From Rhododendron vialii (lineage: Eukaryota > Streptophyta > Magnoliopsida > Ericales > Ericaceae), in the NCBI RefSeq assembly GCF_030253575.1, contig NC_080560.1:43415001-43479000 (forward strand): a DNA stretch of 64,000 nt, read 5' to 3'. The notes beneath the pieces are model-generated. The model did not search any database. It saw only the letters and a list, made by a program, of their open reading frames with translations, and had not been told where the DNA came from. This document shows, in pieces, positions 45,728 to 57,866 of the stretch. Each line of letters opens with the position of its first letter. Positions within the stretch are counted from its first letter, which is position 1. Position numbers and translations under genes: made by a program.

Positions 45728-48436
45728 GATATAATATCAAGAATGAAGAAAGATCAAGAAAATCAAATACCTTGCTCGATTACATATCCCAGATGGCTGT
45801 ACCATGAAATTCATGTTCTGCAGTTGATAAAATCTGGAGAGAGAGAGACATGGTATCTGTTAGATCAGAACAGAAAGGAAAGGAAACAGGTTTTTTTGAG
45901 ACTTTACACGAGGTCTCGTTTGGATGGTGAGAAAGGTATAGATAAGAAAGGGGAAAGGGGAGCTCTTTCTCACCAAGAGAAGGGAATCCCCAATCAAACT
46001 TTTTTTTTGGTATTTTTCTCTTCATCTTTCGCCAAAATGATCAATCCAAACAAGGGATTTCACAAGAAATAACTCTTTCATGACAAAGGGCTGTTTAGTC
46101 GGGGCAAATGCCAGCTGATCGGAGAAGAAAACGAGTTTGGGGAAAATACCACCGAACAGAAATGGGAAAGAACAGGAAATTCGACTTTTACTTGACACAA
46201 TATGCCCACTAAAACGTGAACGTTAGCAAAAACGCCTCCCCTACAGGAAGATTGCGGCCATGTGCTCAAATGTTGCGTCCAGTTACTAAAAACTTGCGGC
46301 CATGTACTCATACCTTGCGGCCATAGAATGTAGTAAGTTCTAACCTGATTTCTGATATTTCTGTTAGGACAGATTGGCCCCTACAATTGCAATTGTTGCG
46401 TTTTACTATTGTGATATGAATGTGATTAATGAAATTGCCTCATATGATGTGGGCAATCTGGATAAATTTGTTCGATTAACCTTAACAACCACAAGAGAAG
46501 AAAAATTACAAGAAACCGACAAGAATCATTAGACACATTTCAAGCACAATATCCCTTGGCAAAAACTTCACCAGAAGCAAACTATCAGTTAGCACCACAG
46601 CTCTTGAAATCTGGTGCTCCACTCACCGTCAGAACCGGTCGTCGCCAAATTAACAAGCTTTGCCTCCGCCTTAGTAGCAGACAACGCAGAAACTTTTTCC
46701 ACCACGGCACCATGTCGAAAGGTCATTCTCTTAGATAATACATCATTTTTAATTCAAAAAATAAATATATATTTAACAGAACGAGGCCTTAAAAAATACT
46801 CCATAAATTGATGAATAATGAGTTTTGATGTGAATAATTGGCGGTGACCGACCTGAGCCCAAAAGAGTCGACGTTATTATTTTTTGTCAATGTATATAGT
46901 TGGTGCATTGTCCCATCGTCGACAACAAATATTCCTAAAACACTTTTTTACCCAAAAAACAAAAAAAAAAAATACACAAAAAGACTCGTGGCCACAATGG
47001 AGTTTTGCGTGTTGGGCCCATGAGGGTTAAAATTTTCCCCTGTGGTATGACGTACGTATTCTACACGCTTTTCCCAATATCGATCATTGGGTCCCAGGGA
47101 CTCACTTGCATGGTCATGCTATTTCGGGTCATTCGTGATGGATCATGTTTGGTTAGGATTCTGAGATATTTTTTTAGAGTAATGAGTGAAGAGATAGATT
47201 GAGAAATGAGAGTAAAAATTCATTAGAGACCGTGTGCAGAAAAAAAGTATGAGTCTAAAATCCCAAAATGAATGCAGCCTTAAAAGAATTTTCACCAAGT
47301 GAATATGAGAAAGTAGCTACATGGCTTGCCCTCTAGAGTTCGATCCCAAGTTCGAATTCAACGGTTAAATATTTCTAACTTTGGGGTGACTAAAAGATTC
47401 GTTCGATCATTAACTAATTTGTCGAGACACACACAAGAAAGTCTAGACATCCGGTTATAAAAAAAAATTACTTTGATGGTGATGCTATTTCTGCAAGTCA
47501 ACACAAAATCCAATCACACCGCTTTTCCTTCCACTATGGTCTGCCGTGTACGTAAGTTTGCAGCTCAACCACGCGCGTAAAGTTGACCAAATTCGGCTCT
47601 CATTAGTTGTATGCACAAATTCTCGTCCCCCTTGCTCAGCCTGCAAGTTATGAGTAATTTATGCTGTGAAACTAGGATTACATTATAAAAAAAAATTATA
47701 ACATGGTGATATTCTAATGTGCAACCGGGTAAGTTAAAATTACTTTCAAATGACAAAGTAATCTTTGATGTCAATTCACCGAGCCTCTCTCCGAGATAGT
47801 AATATCAACTTGCCAAATCTATAAAATCTTCCATGCCGGTAGATCAACAAAATTCATTGAGATAAGTCTAGATTTTTTAGATTATATTAAATGGCACCTT
47901 TTGGATATTGTAACAAGTCATGACAAATGGATGAACTCACACTGATATTACATAAAACTATTATTTTATCCCAGAAGCCAAGTATTCTGGAGATTTTGAG
48001 CACCCCACCTACCAATCAAAACATGATTGAAACTTGGGCCATGACCCTTTTTTGTGCAGAAGCATATTCTTCCCGAATTAAATTCCCTTTATCAAAACCC
48101 CAAACCCACTTGATTTCTCCACCTTTAGCTTACCGAAAGAGGCCGAATCACGAATTCCTTTACTAAAGATAATTAAATGCTACAGAAGACCTCCTCGTGG
48201 TGCTTCACCACTCCACGCATCGTCATAGGTATCCTAGAATCTTCGACTTTTACATATTAATGTGCAAAAGAAACGAGTTTTAGAGCACCATATGGCTGTG
48301 CTTAAGAAACACTAAATAATCACCTCCTATAACTTCTCATTTCCACACCATTCATCGAAGACACCTTGCTTCTCTGCCACAAACTCCCCCCTCTCCTTCT
48401 TCCATTCCAATATCACAGAGGGAGGGAGAGAGAGAG
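45728..48436. other. Intergenic region between the F-box and DUF538 genes
   Basis: It contains both promoters (the genes diverge) and no third gene. Near 46250-46325 ttgcggccat recurs three times. Around 47320-47400 agttcgatcccaagttcgaa resembles a tRNA B box and may be a SINE relic. The DUF538 leader before 48437 ends in a GA-rich tract (agagggagggagagagagag). Confidence 0.45.
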
Positions 48437-48922
48437 ATGCCTCTACATTTAGAGGAGACGAAGAAGGCAAGAGCAGAGGTTTATTATGGTGAAGAAATCT
48501 GCCGTGAAAAAACAGTTTCATTGCTGACAGAAATGGGGTTGCCAAATTGGCTCTTGCCCTCCTTTGAGGGGATAAAGGAGTTCGGGTACGTGAATGACAC
48601 AGGATTTGTTTGGCTCAAACAAAAGCAAAAGAGAGAGCACAAGATTGACGAGGTTGAAGGCAAGATTGTAATCTATGACGCAGAAATCACAGGATATGTG
48701 GAGCCCAAGAGGATCAAGAAACTAACCGGTGTCAAGGCCAAGGAGCTTTTCATTTGGATAACCCTCAGCGAAATCCGTGTGGTGGACGACGATAGCCGGC
48801 CTTCTACGGGCACGATCACCTTCAAGACTCCTAGCGGGCTTTCAAGGTCTTTTGCCATTTCCGCAGATGATGAACCTATCCAAACCAAGCCAAACCAAAC
48901 TGAGCCTCTAAGTCTCAATTAG
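48437..48922 (+). CDS. DUF538 protein with LINE-derived C-terminus
   Basis: A 161-residue plant DUF538 protein, family function unsettled. Core blocks are EICREKTVSLLTEMGLPNWL, IKEFGYVNDTGFVWLKQKQK, VTGYVEP-like ITGYVEPKRIKKLTGVKAKE, ELFIWITLSEIRVVDD and GTITFKTPSGLSRSFAISAD. There is no signal peptide, consistent with the cytosolic subgroup. The last residues after ADDE (PIQTKPNQTEPLSLN) are read from a 102-bp RTE-LINE tail inserted on the opposite strand, which also supplies the stop at 48920. Insertion plus target duplication is 108 bp. The frame therefore resumes unchanged after it and stays open as DEIFDLEKWWRVKKWVIQID and onward to 49123. Whether that was the ancestral end is unclear. 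The core domain looks complete, so the gene may still work. Confidence 0.88.
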   Translation: MPLHLEETKKARAEVYYGEEICREKTVSLLTEMGLPNWLLPSFEGIKEFGYVNDTGFVWLKQKQKREHKIDEVEGKIVIYDAEITGYVEPKRIKKLTGVKAKELFIWITLSEIRVVDDDSRPSTGTITFKTPSGLSRSFAISADDEPIQTKPNQTEPLSLN

Positions 48923-48976
48923 TTGGGATCTTGCTACATCAATCGGTTGTCTCCATTTAACCTGCAGCATGTAAAA
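48875..48976 (-). mobile_element. 3'-end fragment of an RTE LINE inside the DUF538 reading frame
   Basis: On - it reads gattgatgtagcaagatccc, then aactaattgagacttagagg and ctcagtttggtttggc. This aligns with the 3' ends at 21430-21510 and 53811-53880 (gattcatgtagccgacccca, gtgattgagacataaggctc, ggtttggtttgg). gatgaa flanks it at 48869-48874 and 48977-48982. Confidence 0.8.
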
Positions 48977-48982
48977 GATGAA

Positions 48983-50230
48983 ATTTTTGATTTGGAAAAA
49001 TGGTGGAGGGTGAAGAAATGGGTTATCCAAATTGACACGCAGAAGATTGGAGCAAAAGAAGTGCCTTGCATTAGGATACCCAAAAAAAAGGTATTCTGCA
49101 CCTGTTATTTTTTCAAAATATGATACAGAGTATTCTGATTATGCATAGATTCAGAATTGGCATTCGAGTTAGCTTTGAGATGAAAGGGGATACGGTTGCT
49201 GATATCTAACTGTATTGTATAATTCTTAGCATGGTAATTTCTAATGCAACCCGTTCATATTTTGGTCACATTTACTTGAATGTAACTCATGGCGTATCAA
49301 TTTCCTGTTTTTTTCAAAAGAGCAATTATGAAATATCAAACACAAAGTATTCTGATTGTGATCACAAATTTTTTTTTTCCAGTCAAATGGAAATTCAATT
49401 TGATCACATTTACTTGAACGTATTACATGGCCAACCAATTTCCTGTGTTTCTGAAAAGAACAATAGGAAATTGAAACCAATGTATGGAGAGAAATTAGAG
49501 AATAAGAAAAAATACCTTTCTTGGGCTAAAGGTGTTTCCAAAATCAGATTGTAGTGATGGTCTGTGATAAAATTTCTCATTCCTGGGATAACCCATTAGC
49601 AATATAATCAACAAGAAACAATATAAGGAAAAGGCTCTGAACACTGATGTTGTTTGTGATATTTCATTGGTCAGCATGAATATTTACAAGCATTGGCCCC
49701 GTTATGCTATAAGTACTTATTTTTTGAATTAAAGGTGATGTATTGTGAGAGAATAACATGTCTCATAAAGCGAGAAGTAAGTACTTAAAAAATAAAAACC
49801 TTTATGCAAGATACAAGGCATATCATTTTAGGTATGGAGGTTTCCTGATTGTTGGACAGAAGTCAAATATTGCCCCTATATTTTCTTTCAAATCCCTATC
49901 ACTCAACTGTATAATCAATAGGTGACTAATGATTGATTCAATTCTGGGTGAACAAATTCTCTACAATATAAGGTTGCATTCTGACACAGATAACTCCATT
50001 CACGCTTGGTTTCATTATCAAAAAGTCCGACCCTGCAAGAGAACCCAAATAATAAGCATTACTACCTGCAAACTAAGATACACAAGTAGGTATGAGATAT
50101 TAGTATGTACAAGGAATGACGTCTATATGTACTTGTACCATGATTTTAGGAAACATTTGGCAACGAGAAGTATAGAAGAGAAAACAAACTCCAAAATGTG
50201 TTTTTCTATGCATAATGACGTGTAATCTAT
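48983..50230. other. Downstream of DUF538; no clear gene
   Basis: The frame continuing from the DUF538 gene ends at 49123. A phrase attttggtcacatttacttgaa.gta.t.catgg occurs near 49257 and again near 49400, an imperfect duplication of about 140 bp. Nothing else recognised. Confidence 0.4.
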
Positions 50231-50520
50231 CTATTGGCTATAAAGCTCAGCACATCTTGGAAAGACCAGCTGAAACTGGAAAGCCACATGCAACACTTGG
50301 ACCACTTGATCTGATGTATAGGATTTGTTAGGTAGAGAGCAATCAATCATGAGAACCTATTGGCTCTAAAAACTCAGCACATCTTGGGAAAACCAGCTGA
50401 AACTGGAAAGCCACATGCAACACTTGGACCACTTGATCTGATGTATACGATTTGTTAGGTAGAGAGCAATCAATCATGAGAACCTAATCATGTGTGGGAT
50501 TTGTTTGGTAGATAGCAATC
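50231..50520. repeat. 126-bp tandem repeat, about 2.3 copies
   Basis: Units start at 50231 and 50357 (ctattggct, then cagctgaaactggaaagcca and ccacttgatctgatgtata) and are about 95% alike. A partial, more divergent third unit follows (ggatttgtttggtagatagc). It lies just downstream of the last predicted exon of the Agenet gene. Confidence 0.85.
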
Positions 50521-50595
50521 ACTCATCTGAACGTAAATGTGAAATTGAGAACGTCAGATAGCGGCAAGTGTAGTAGGAAATTTAAAGGACATTTA

Positions 50596-53500
50596 TCAAG
50601 CTGGTATCCTTTGTAGTGCTCCAAGATTAATAAACTGCACATCAGTAAGGGAAAGGCTACTATATTTCCGAGATAAATTTATTTCCAAAGTAGATACCAT
50701 ACCTGGAAAGGGACAACCCATTTTCCGTCAACCCAATTGCGATGAGGCCTCAAATCAGAATGTTGAAATTCCAATACCTCATTAGTACTTCTGATATAGA
50801 CAGCATATACTGAACCCTTATTCTGAATTACATGACAAACACCACCAACCCACCACGCGTCATTATACCAAGCGTCGACGTCTTCAAAGGGTTCAAAAGG
50901 ATCAGAGCGCTGAATTACAGGAGGGCATGGCCTTATGCACAGAGCATCAGCCACTTCCTTGAGGAGTTCCACTTCTCTGTCACTTTTCAGTAGTTCCGCT
51001 TCTCTATCACTTTTCAGTGTCAAGTATTCGACCAAGTACTTTCCAGTCCCTTTAGAGGCTATGATGATAGCCGGGTACCAAGAATTTGAGTATCCTGCTT
51101 CATCACTTCTGACCTCTACTTTCATTCCCTTGGTGAAATAGTTTGTCTCCAATGATATTAAACCATCATGCCTCTTCAATTTTCCTGGTTTGGGCTTCAA
51201 AGGCAACTCAGATGACTTTTTCTGCATATTAAGCTTTCAATCATTCAGCAGAGATGAAAGAAAAACGAAGATTAAACCATCAACTGTTGAATTTACATAG
51301 ACTATTTTATATCCATACACTCCACACTTCGGGAAAAGTATGGGATACGTATCCAACATCACAGTTGGATATTCACCTTAGAAGCATATTTAGCAATTCA
51401 AATTTACCTTTATATAACTCTACATCAGACTCTCACATTATGCACGAAGTGCTAAATGGAACTTTGTCAAGAAATAAAGAAAACATGAATATTTTGCCAT
51501 GTCTTCATGTCCTGGGGATTAGATGAAATGGACACTTGGACGCCTGTGAATTAGACGATAAAATGCATGCTTGCACTGAACTCTGGTACCCGTGCCCATT
51601 TAGCAGAAGTTTTATTTTTTAGTGTTTCGTTGGAGCTTTCCTGGTTTGAATAGATCTCCTTCGTGTTGTCCTTTGATGACGTCCAATTAAGAATGAATTT
51701 CACGTCACATTATATGCAGAACTCATCGAAAAGAAACATATGAAAGAAAGAGAAACAGTGGTGATACCAAGAAATCAGCTACAAATTTTCCACCAATCCA
51801 TTCTTGATGAGGCCTCAGATCAAAATGATTAAATTCTAATTCCTCATTACTGGTCCAGAAATAGACTGCATAAGTTAAGCCATCAAGAACTCTGGATATA
51901 AGACCCACCCACCATCCGTCGTTGTACCAACCATCTACTTTCTCAAAATGTTTGAAGCGGTCAAGCCTTTGTATCACCGGGGGACACGGCCTCATGTATA
52001 AAGCATCTGCCTGTTCTTTTATGAGTTCAGTCTCATCCTCAGTTTTCAGTGTCTGGTATTCGACGAAGTACTCATCCTTCCCCATTGAGCTAACAATGAC
52101 TGCAGTGTACCAAGAACCCTGGTAACCTTCTTCATCACTTTTGATCTCTACCAAAGTCCCATTGCTGAATATTGCCTCTGGCATTGTTTCACAATACTTT
52201 ATCTTCCTGATTTTCACTTCTCTCTCTTCAGACTTCAATTCCAACTCGGATGAAGGCTGCATTTGAACACTCAAGACATTGGTAACACAAAACCATGCTG
52301 ATTGAAAACACAATTGTGATAATCAATTCATGAAAGATGACTTAGTTTTAAAGGATATTGTCCTATATATATGCTTTTTACTCCATACAACAACTGAGAC
52401 TTGTGCAATGCTAATCACAACCAATCTATCTAGAACAAGAAAAAACAGAAATAAAGAAGAGCATACTGGCAGTCGTACCATGGAAGCAGCAATCCATCTA
52501 CCATCAATCCACATTTGATGAGGCCTCAATTTAGAATGTTCAACTGTCATCTCATCGTTTGTGCACCCAAAATACACTACGTACCTGTAATCATCAAGAA
52601 CTTTGAAGATACGACCCACCCACCAGCCATCGTTATACCAAGCATCAACTTCTTGAAACTGTTCAAAATAGCCTATCTGTGGAATCTCAGGGGGGCATGG
52701 CCTAATGTAAGAAGCATCTAAATATTCTTTGAGGAGTTCAGTTTCATCGTCTGTCTTCAGTGTCTGGTATTGCACCAAAAACTTGTCATTCGCTACTGAA
52801 TCAACAACAACTGCAGTGTACCAAGAACCCTGGAAACCCTCTTCGTCGCTTCTCACCTCCACCATTTTTCCCTTACTGAATTTTGCATCCGATGCTCCTC
52901 CACCATACTTTATCCTTAGCTTCACCCGTTCGGGTTTTATTTCCAACTGAGATGATTTTGTCTGCATTCGACATTACAGTTATTGAAAATGAAACCATAA
53001 TAGTGTGTCTACTTTTTGCAGCAATGACATAACTTCCAAAGATTTGAACATGATGCACGTTTCTTGCATTATATACATCTGTAAACAAATCTTAACCAAA
53101 TTAAAAGCAATGTTGTGCACAATTGCACATGATATGCTACTTGATGGTCAGTTGCAGCTAAATTTTCTCTTCTTCTTTTTATAACCATAGGTCTAGTAAA
53201 CTTTTTCTTGGATGTCTTGTGGTCTCTATGGTAACTAACCAAATGCTACATCACGTAACAGGCGAAAACATTAAACTCTCCTGTGCTACAAGAAATTGAG
53301 CAGCAAATAAGCATTATGAACTTGGAACATATGGGGTAAATCACTCAAGTACAGTGAAATTAGAACCAGAATTAGTAACTGATCGTACAACTTTACAGAG
53401 TTTTGATAGATTGAAGCAAAGGGTTTAAATTGTTGGACCGACATCGACCAATCTGGAGCGCAATCCACTCAAGTGCATTACTCCTTTTTTGATTCTCATC

Positions 53501-56500
53501 GAACAAATGAATGAGAGAGAAATTACCATTTCATACTATCTGAAATGGAGATAAAGATGTGTAATTTGAGTTTGTAATAGTAGTTATATCTTCCAAAACC
53601 ATTTTGCAGGAGACCCAAATGGCAGCTACTTTTCTTGCAGAAGGCTGAACCCTATATATAGATATATTTTTTGATCCACGAAGACTGAACTCTCATTTTC
53701 CCCGTTTTTTAGCCAAATGGACAAAAGAGTTTAGTACATAAAAAACTCACAACACCTTGTTCAGTTACACGAATACAGAATGCCAGTATTCAAGGATTGA
53801 ACAAATATCAAACCAAATCGAGCCTTACGTCCCAATCACTTGGAGTCGGTTACATGAATCTGTTTCTTCTATTAAGCTCTGTCAAGGGTCATTTGTTTAC
53901 ACAGACCCATTATACTTATATTTTTGCACACGACAGCATCTAATATCAATTTAGGTCTACTTCTCCCCGTAATATTGCTATCTAGAGCTATCCTATCAGC
54001 TCTCTTAACTACTGCATTTTCTGGTCTACGGTAGATATGTCCAAACCACCTTAGCTTATTTTCCATTAACTTCTCCTCTATAGATGCTACACCTACCATC
54101 TCACGAACTGTTTCATTTTTAATCTTGTCTCGTCTAATCTTACCACACATCACCTCAACATTCTCATTTCCGCCACACTCATCTTTCTTACATGTTGTTT
54201 TTTAATAGGCCAACATTCTGTCTCATTAAGCATCGTTGATCTTATGGCAGTTTCACATAATTTTTCCTTCAATTTTGTGGGTACCCTCTTGTCACATAAT
54301 ACATCAGTAGCGCTTTTCCACTTGAGTCATCCCACTTAGATCCTATGAGTCACATCATTAGTAATCTCTCAATTTCTACTAATAATTGAGCCTAAATACC
54401 TAAAATGATCACTCTTTGGTATCTTCTGGTCTTGGATCATCACTCTTTCTTCATGCGCACTACTAGTACCACTAAACTTACACACCATATACTCAGTTTT
54501 ACTCATACTTATCCGAAAACCCTCTTAACTCTAATGCTTCCCTCCAAATTTCTAGTTTCGTATTAACACCTCTAGCGGTTTCATTTACGAGGACAATGTC
54601 ATCTGCAAACATCATACACCATGGAATATTCTCTTGAAATTGTCTAGTCAATTCATTCATACCTAAGGTAAAGAGGTATGGGCTCAGGGCTGACCCTTGA
54701 TGTAATCCTACGGTGATTGAAAATTCATTTGTTTCCCCTACTGGTGATCTAATGGTAGTGATGGCACCTTCAGACATGTCTCGAATCACCTCGATATACC
54801 CTTTGGTCACTTTTCTTCTCTCCAGAACCCACCATATGATGTCCCTAGGCACCCTATCATAAGCATTTTCTAAGTCTATGAAAACCATATGAAGATCCTT
54901 CTTCTTTTTCTACCAATCTCCTTAATAGGTAGATAGCTTCCATGGTTGATCTTCTTGGCATGAACCCAAACTGTTTCTCTGACACTGTAATCACCATCCT
55001 CAAGCGATGCTCAATTACTCTTTCCCATAACTTCATCGTATGACTCATCAATTTAATATCTTTATAGTTGTTGCAGTTTTGAATATCTCCTTTATTCTTA
55101 TAGATAGGTACTAATGTTCCCCTTCTCCATTCATCAGGTATCTTCTAAGTCATAATAATCTTGTTGTTGAACAACTTCGTCAACCAAGTCACCCCCAAGT
55201 CACCTAGACTTTTTTACATTTCAATAGGGATACCATTTGGTCCTAGGGCCTTACCTAGCTTCATCTTTTTTAAAACTTTAACCACTTCAAACTTTTGTAT
55301 TCTCCGATAAAACTCATATTCTATGTTCTCGCCAGGTACATACATTTCCTCCATACCAAAGCCTCCTTCATGTTTCTCGTTTAACAACCTATCGAAATAC
55401 GACTTCCATCTATCCTTGATTGTTTCGTCTTTCACCAACACCGCCGAATCAATACATTTTATACACTTAACTTGAGAAATGTTTCTAGCTTTTCTTTCTC
55501 GTAACTTAGCAAGTTTATAAATAATATTTTCTCCATCTTTATTGTCGAGTCTAGCGTAGAAATTCTCATAAGTTTTCAACTTAGCATCCCTAACGGCTTT
55601 TTTAGCTTCTTTACTAGCTTGCTTACAACCCTAAATTTTTTTCACATTCTGGTTCTTTTGCCACTTTTTAAAGCACTTCTTCTTTGCTTTTACTATGGTT
55701 TGAATCTCGTCATTCCACCACCATGTCTCCTTAGAAATTAGATCTTTTCCCTTCAACTTGCCAAGAACTTTTTTCGATATTCTTCTAATACCGTCAGCTA
55801 TCGTATTCCACATATTGTCACTATCGTCTTCCACTCCCCACCATACTTCTTGAGACATTTTTTTCTTGAATACCTCTAGTTTCTCCTCTCTTAGGCCCCA
55901 CCATTTAGTCCGTGGGCATCTAGTTTCCTCTCATTCTATTATTCCCTTTTAGACAAATATCTAACACCAAAAATCTATGTTGTGACACTAGACACTCTCC
56001 GGGAATAATCTTACAATCCTTACATGTCAAGCGGTTTGCACCTCCAGCTAGAAAATAGTCGATTTGGCTTCTATTGGCTCCACTCTTAAAGGTAATTAAA
56101 TGTTCCTCTCGCTTCCTATATAGAGTATTTCCAACTATAAGGTCAAAAGCTACCGCGAAATCTAAAATCCTCCTACCACCTTCGTTAAGGTCACCAAATC
56201 CAAAGCCACCATGTACCTTCTCATAGCCTTGCTTATGCATTCCCACATGACCATTAAAATCGTCTCTATAAATAGCTTCTCCCCAAAAGGTATCCCTTGA
56301 ACCACATCATCCATTTGCTCCCAGAATTGCTCTTTAATAAGATCATCCAAGCTTACTTGGGGTGCGTAAACACTAATAATATTAACTATACTCTCTCCGA
56401 TCACAAGCTTAACTGAAATAATTCGATCTCCTTTTCTCGTTGCTGTAACTACTGAATTTTTCAGGTGTTTATCTACTACGATATCTACCCCATTTCTATG

Positions 56501-57724
56501 TCTATCCTTACCCGTATAATAAAGCTTATAACATGTGTCATTTATCTCCCTAGCTTTCCCCCCTACTCATTTAGTCTCCTGAAGACAAGCTATACTAATC
56601 ATCCTCTTAAGTATTGTGTCAACTAGCTCCCTAGTCTTACCCATTAATGTTCCTATATTCCAAATTGCTAAACGAATCCTATAGTCCTGGGCTAGCTTCT
56701 TTACTCGCGCTCGTCCGATTGAACAAATATCAGAACAACACATTTCTAAAGCACATAATACATAGAAATTACTTCCAGTTAAAGTACTAACACCAAACCA
56801 GAATACGGGTCAATGTGTCATCTCATATGACTCAGTTACAATCATGCACGTAGGGGTGCAACAGAGCCAAACCGAACTGAACTTTAAGATGTTGGAGCTC
56901 TGCTTGTTTAAGATTCAGTGGGCTCCAGCTTGGCTCGAGCTCAAATATTCAAGCTTGAGCTCGATCAGTGTTTGAAAACTTGAGCTCGTTTTGAGTGCTA
57001 AAGGAGTCTCTATGAATGAAACACGCTCAAATGTTCAAGCTCGAGCTCGATTAGTGTTTGAAAACTCGAGTTCGATTCGAGTACTAGAAGAGCCTCTATA
57101 AATGAGCTGCAACCAAACATATCCACATGAGCTAAGTTTTGGTTAACTCGAGCTCTGCTCATTTACCAAATGAGTCAAAATTTATTTTCAAGCTTCGCTT
57201 GTTTATTAAATCAAACACCGAGGCTTTAACGAACTTAGCCTCGAGCAGCTAGTGATGCCTATCGAATGTATACTTACCATTTCTTCGAGAGGAGGGGTCC
57301 AAAAACCGTCATTCCAATCCCTATGAACCCGCAAATTGCTCCCTTCAAACTCAACCTGTTCCTCCTTATCACCAAACACCACCAAGTACTTAGAATTCAT
57401 CAATATACCAACAACACTTCCTACCTTCCATCTATTCCCATCGAACGCGTCCACATTTTCACACAAACCGAAGCCCCGTCTAGTCTCCGCTGCCTGCGGC
57501 GGTGGAGGCCTCACCCTGCTCGTGTCGATGTGCTCCCTGAGCGGTCTCGATGATCCATCTGCGTCGGGGACTTTCATCGTCTGGTACTCGACGTAGAGAG
57601 TGTTCTTCTTCTTCTTGTTCTTCGTTGGTGATCGGAGAACGGTAGCGGCGTAGTAGCAGTAAGTGGAGTCGTCGTTGCTTTTGGTGAGTACTTCGACTGT
57701 GTCTCCCAAGTGTTGTTGCCACAT
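50596..57724 (-). CDS. Multi-Agenet (Tudor-like) domain protein
   Basis: Exons on - are 57278-57724, 52479-52961, 51768-52256, 50703-51221 and a tentative last exon 50596-50634, all joined in phase 0, about 658 residues. Each of the first four exons encodes one module with two Agenet repeats: a GxxVEVRSDEEGFQGSWYTA-type strand, VQYQTLKTDDETELLKE, RPCPP, then VDAWYNDGWWVGRI and LRPHQMWIDGRW. Exons 2-4 are clearly tandem duplicates and exon 1 is more distant (MWQQHLGDTVEVLTKSNDD). Plant Agenet proteins bind methylated histone tails or act in chromatin and RNA processes; the partner here is unknown. No DUF724 coiled coil is seen. Intron 1 (4.3 kb) carries a full RTE-LINE insertion. The start is the ATG at 57724, after a (GA)n leader. 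The last exon (FINLGALQRIPA) is a guess from an acceptor and a near stop. Confidence 0.85.
53811..56716 (-). mobile_element. RTE-clade LINE, nearly full length, with 16-bp target duplication
   Basis: 2.9 kb on -, flanked by gattgaacaaatatca at 53795-53810 and 56717-56732, an exact duplication. In order it encodes an APE-type endonuclease (TRLAIWNIGTLMGKT, then ISVYAPQVSLDD and NRSQIDYFLAGGANR), a reverse transcriptase (MVFIDLENAYDRVPRD, GLHQGSALSPYLFTL and the MFADDIVLV active-site box), and the family's C-terminal block (LRWFGHIYRRPENAVVKRAD, GRSRPKLILD). It ends in the gattgggacgtaaggctcga, tttggtttg tail. The reading frame is split by several stops and frameshifts, so it is inactive. It sits in intron 1 of the Agenet gene, in the same orientation as that gene. 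Confidence 0.92.
56850..57200. repeat. GAGCTC-rich element, diverged copy
   Basis: It starts gtaggggtgcaacagagcca, close to the terminus of the element at 801, and continues with many gagctcg/aagctcga words and a duplicated phrase (gctcgatcagtgtttgaaaa at about 56960 and the same with tta near 57048). The right terminus is not clear. It lies in intron 1 of the Agenet gene, 5' of the LINE. Confidence 0.55.
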
Positions 57725-57781
57725 TGTTTCTGATGAATTGTAAGAAAACGGTTTTAGGGAGATAATTTGATCGTCGGAGCT

Positions 57782-57784
<3 letters not shown>

Positions 57785-57861
<77 letters not shown>
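57785..57861. repeat. (GA)n microsatellite in the Agenet gene leader
   Basis: About 77 bases of pure agagag, about 60 bases before the ATG at 57724 on -. It reads as (CT)n in the transcript direction, like the CT leaders of other genes here but far longer. Confidence 0.9.

Positions 57862-57866
<5 letters not shown>

Noticed and set aside
54499-56404. Reverse-transcriptase and endonuclease frames as host genes
   Set aside because: They are parts of one broken RTE LINE bounded by a target duplication.
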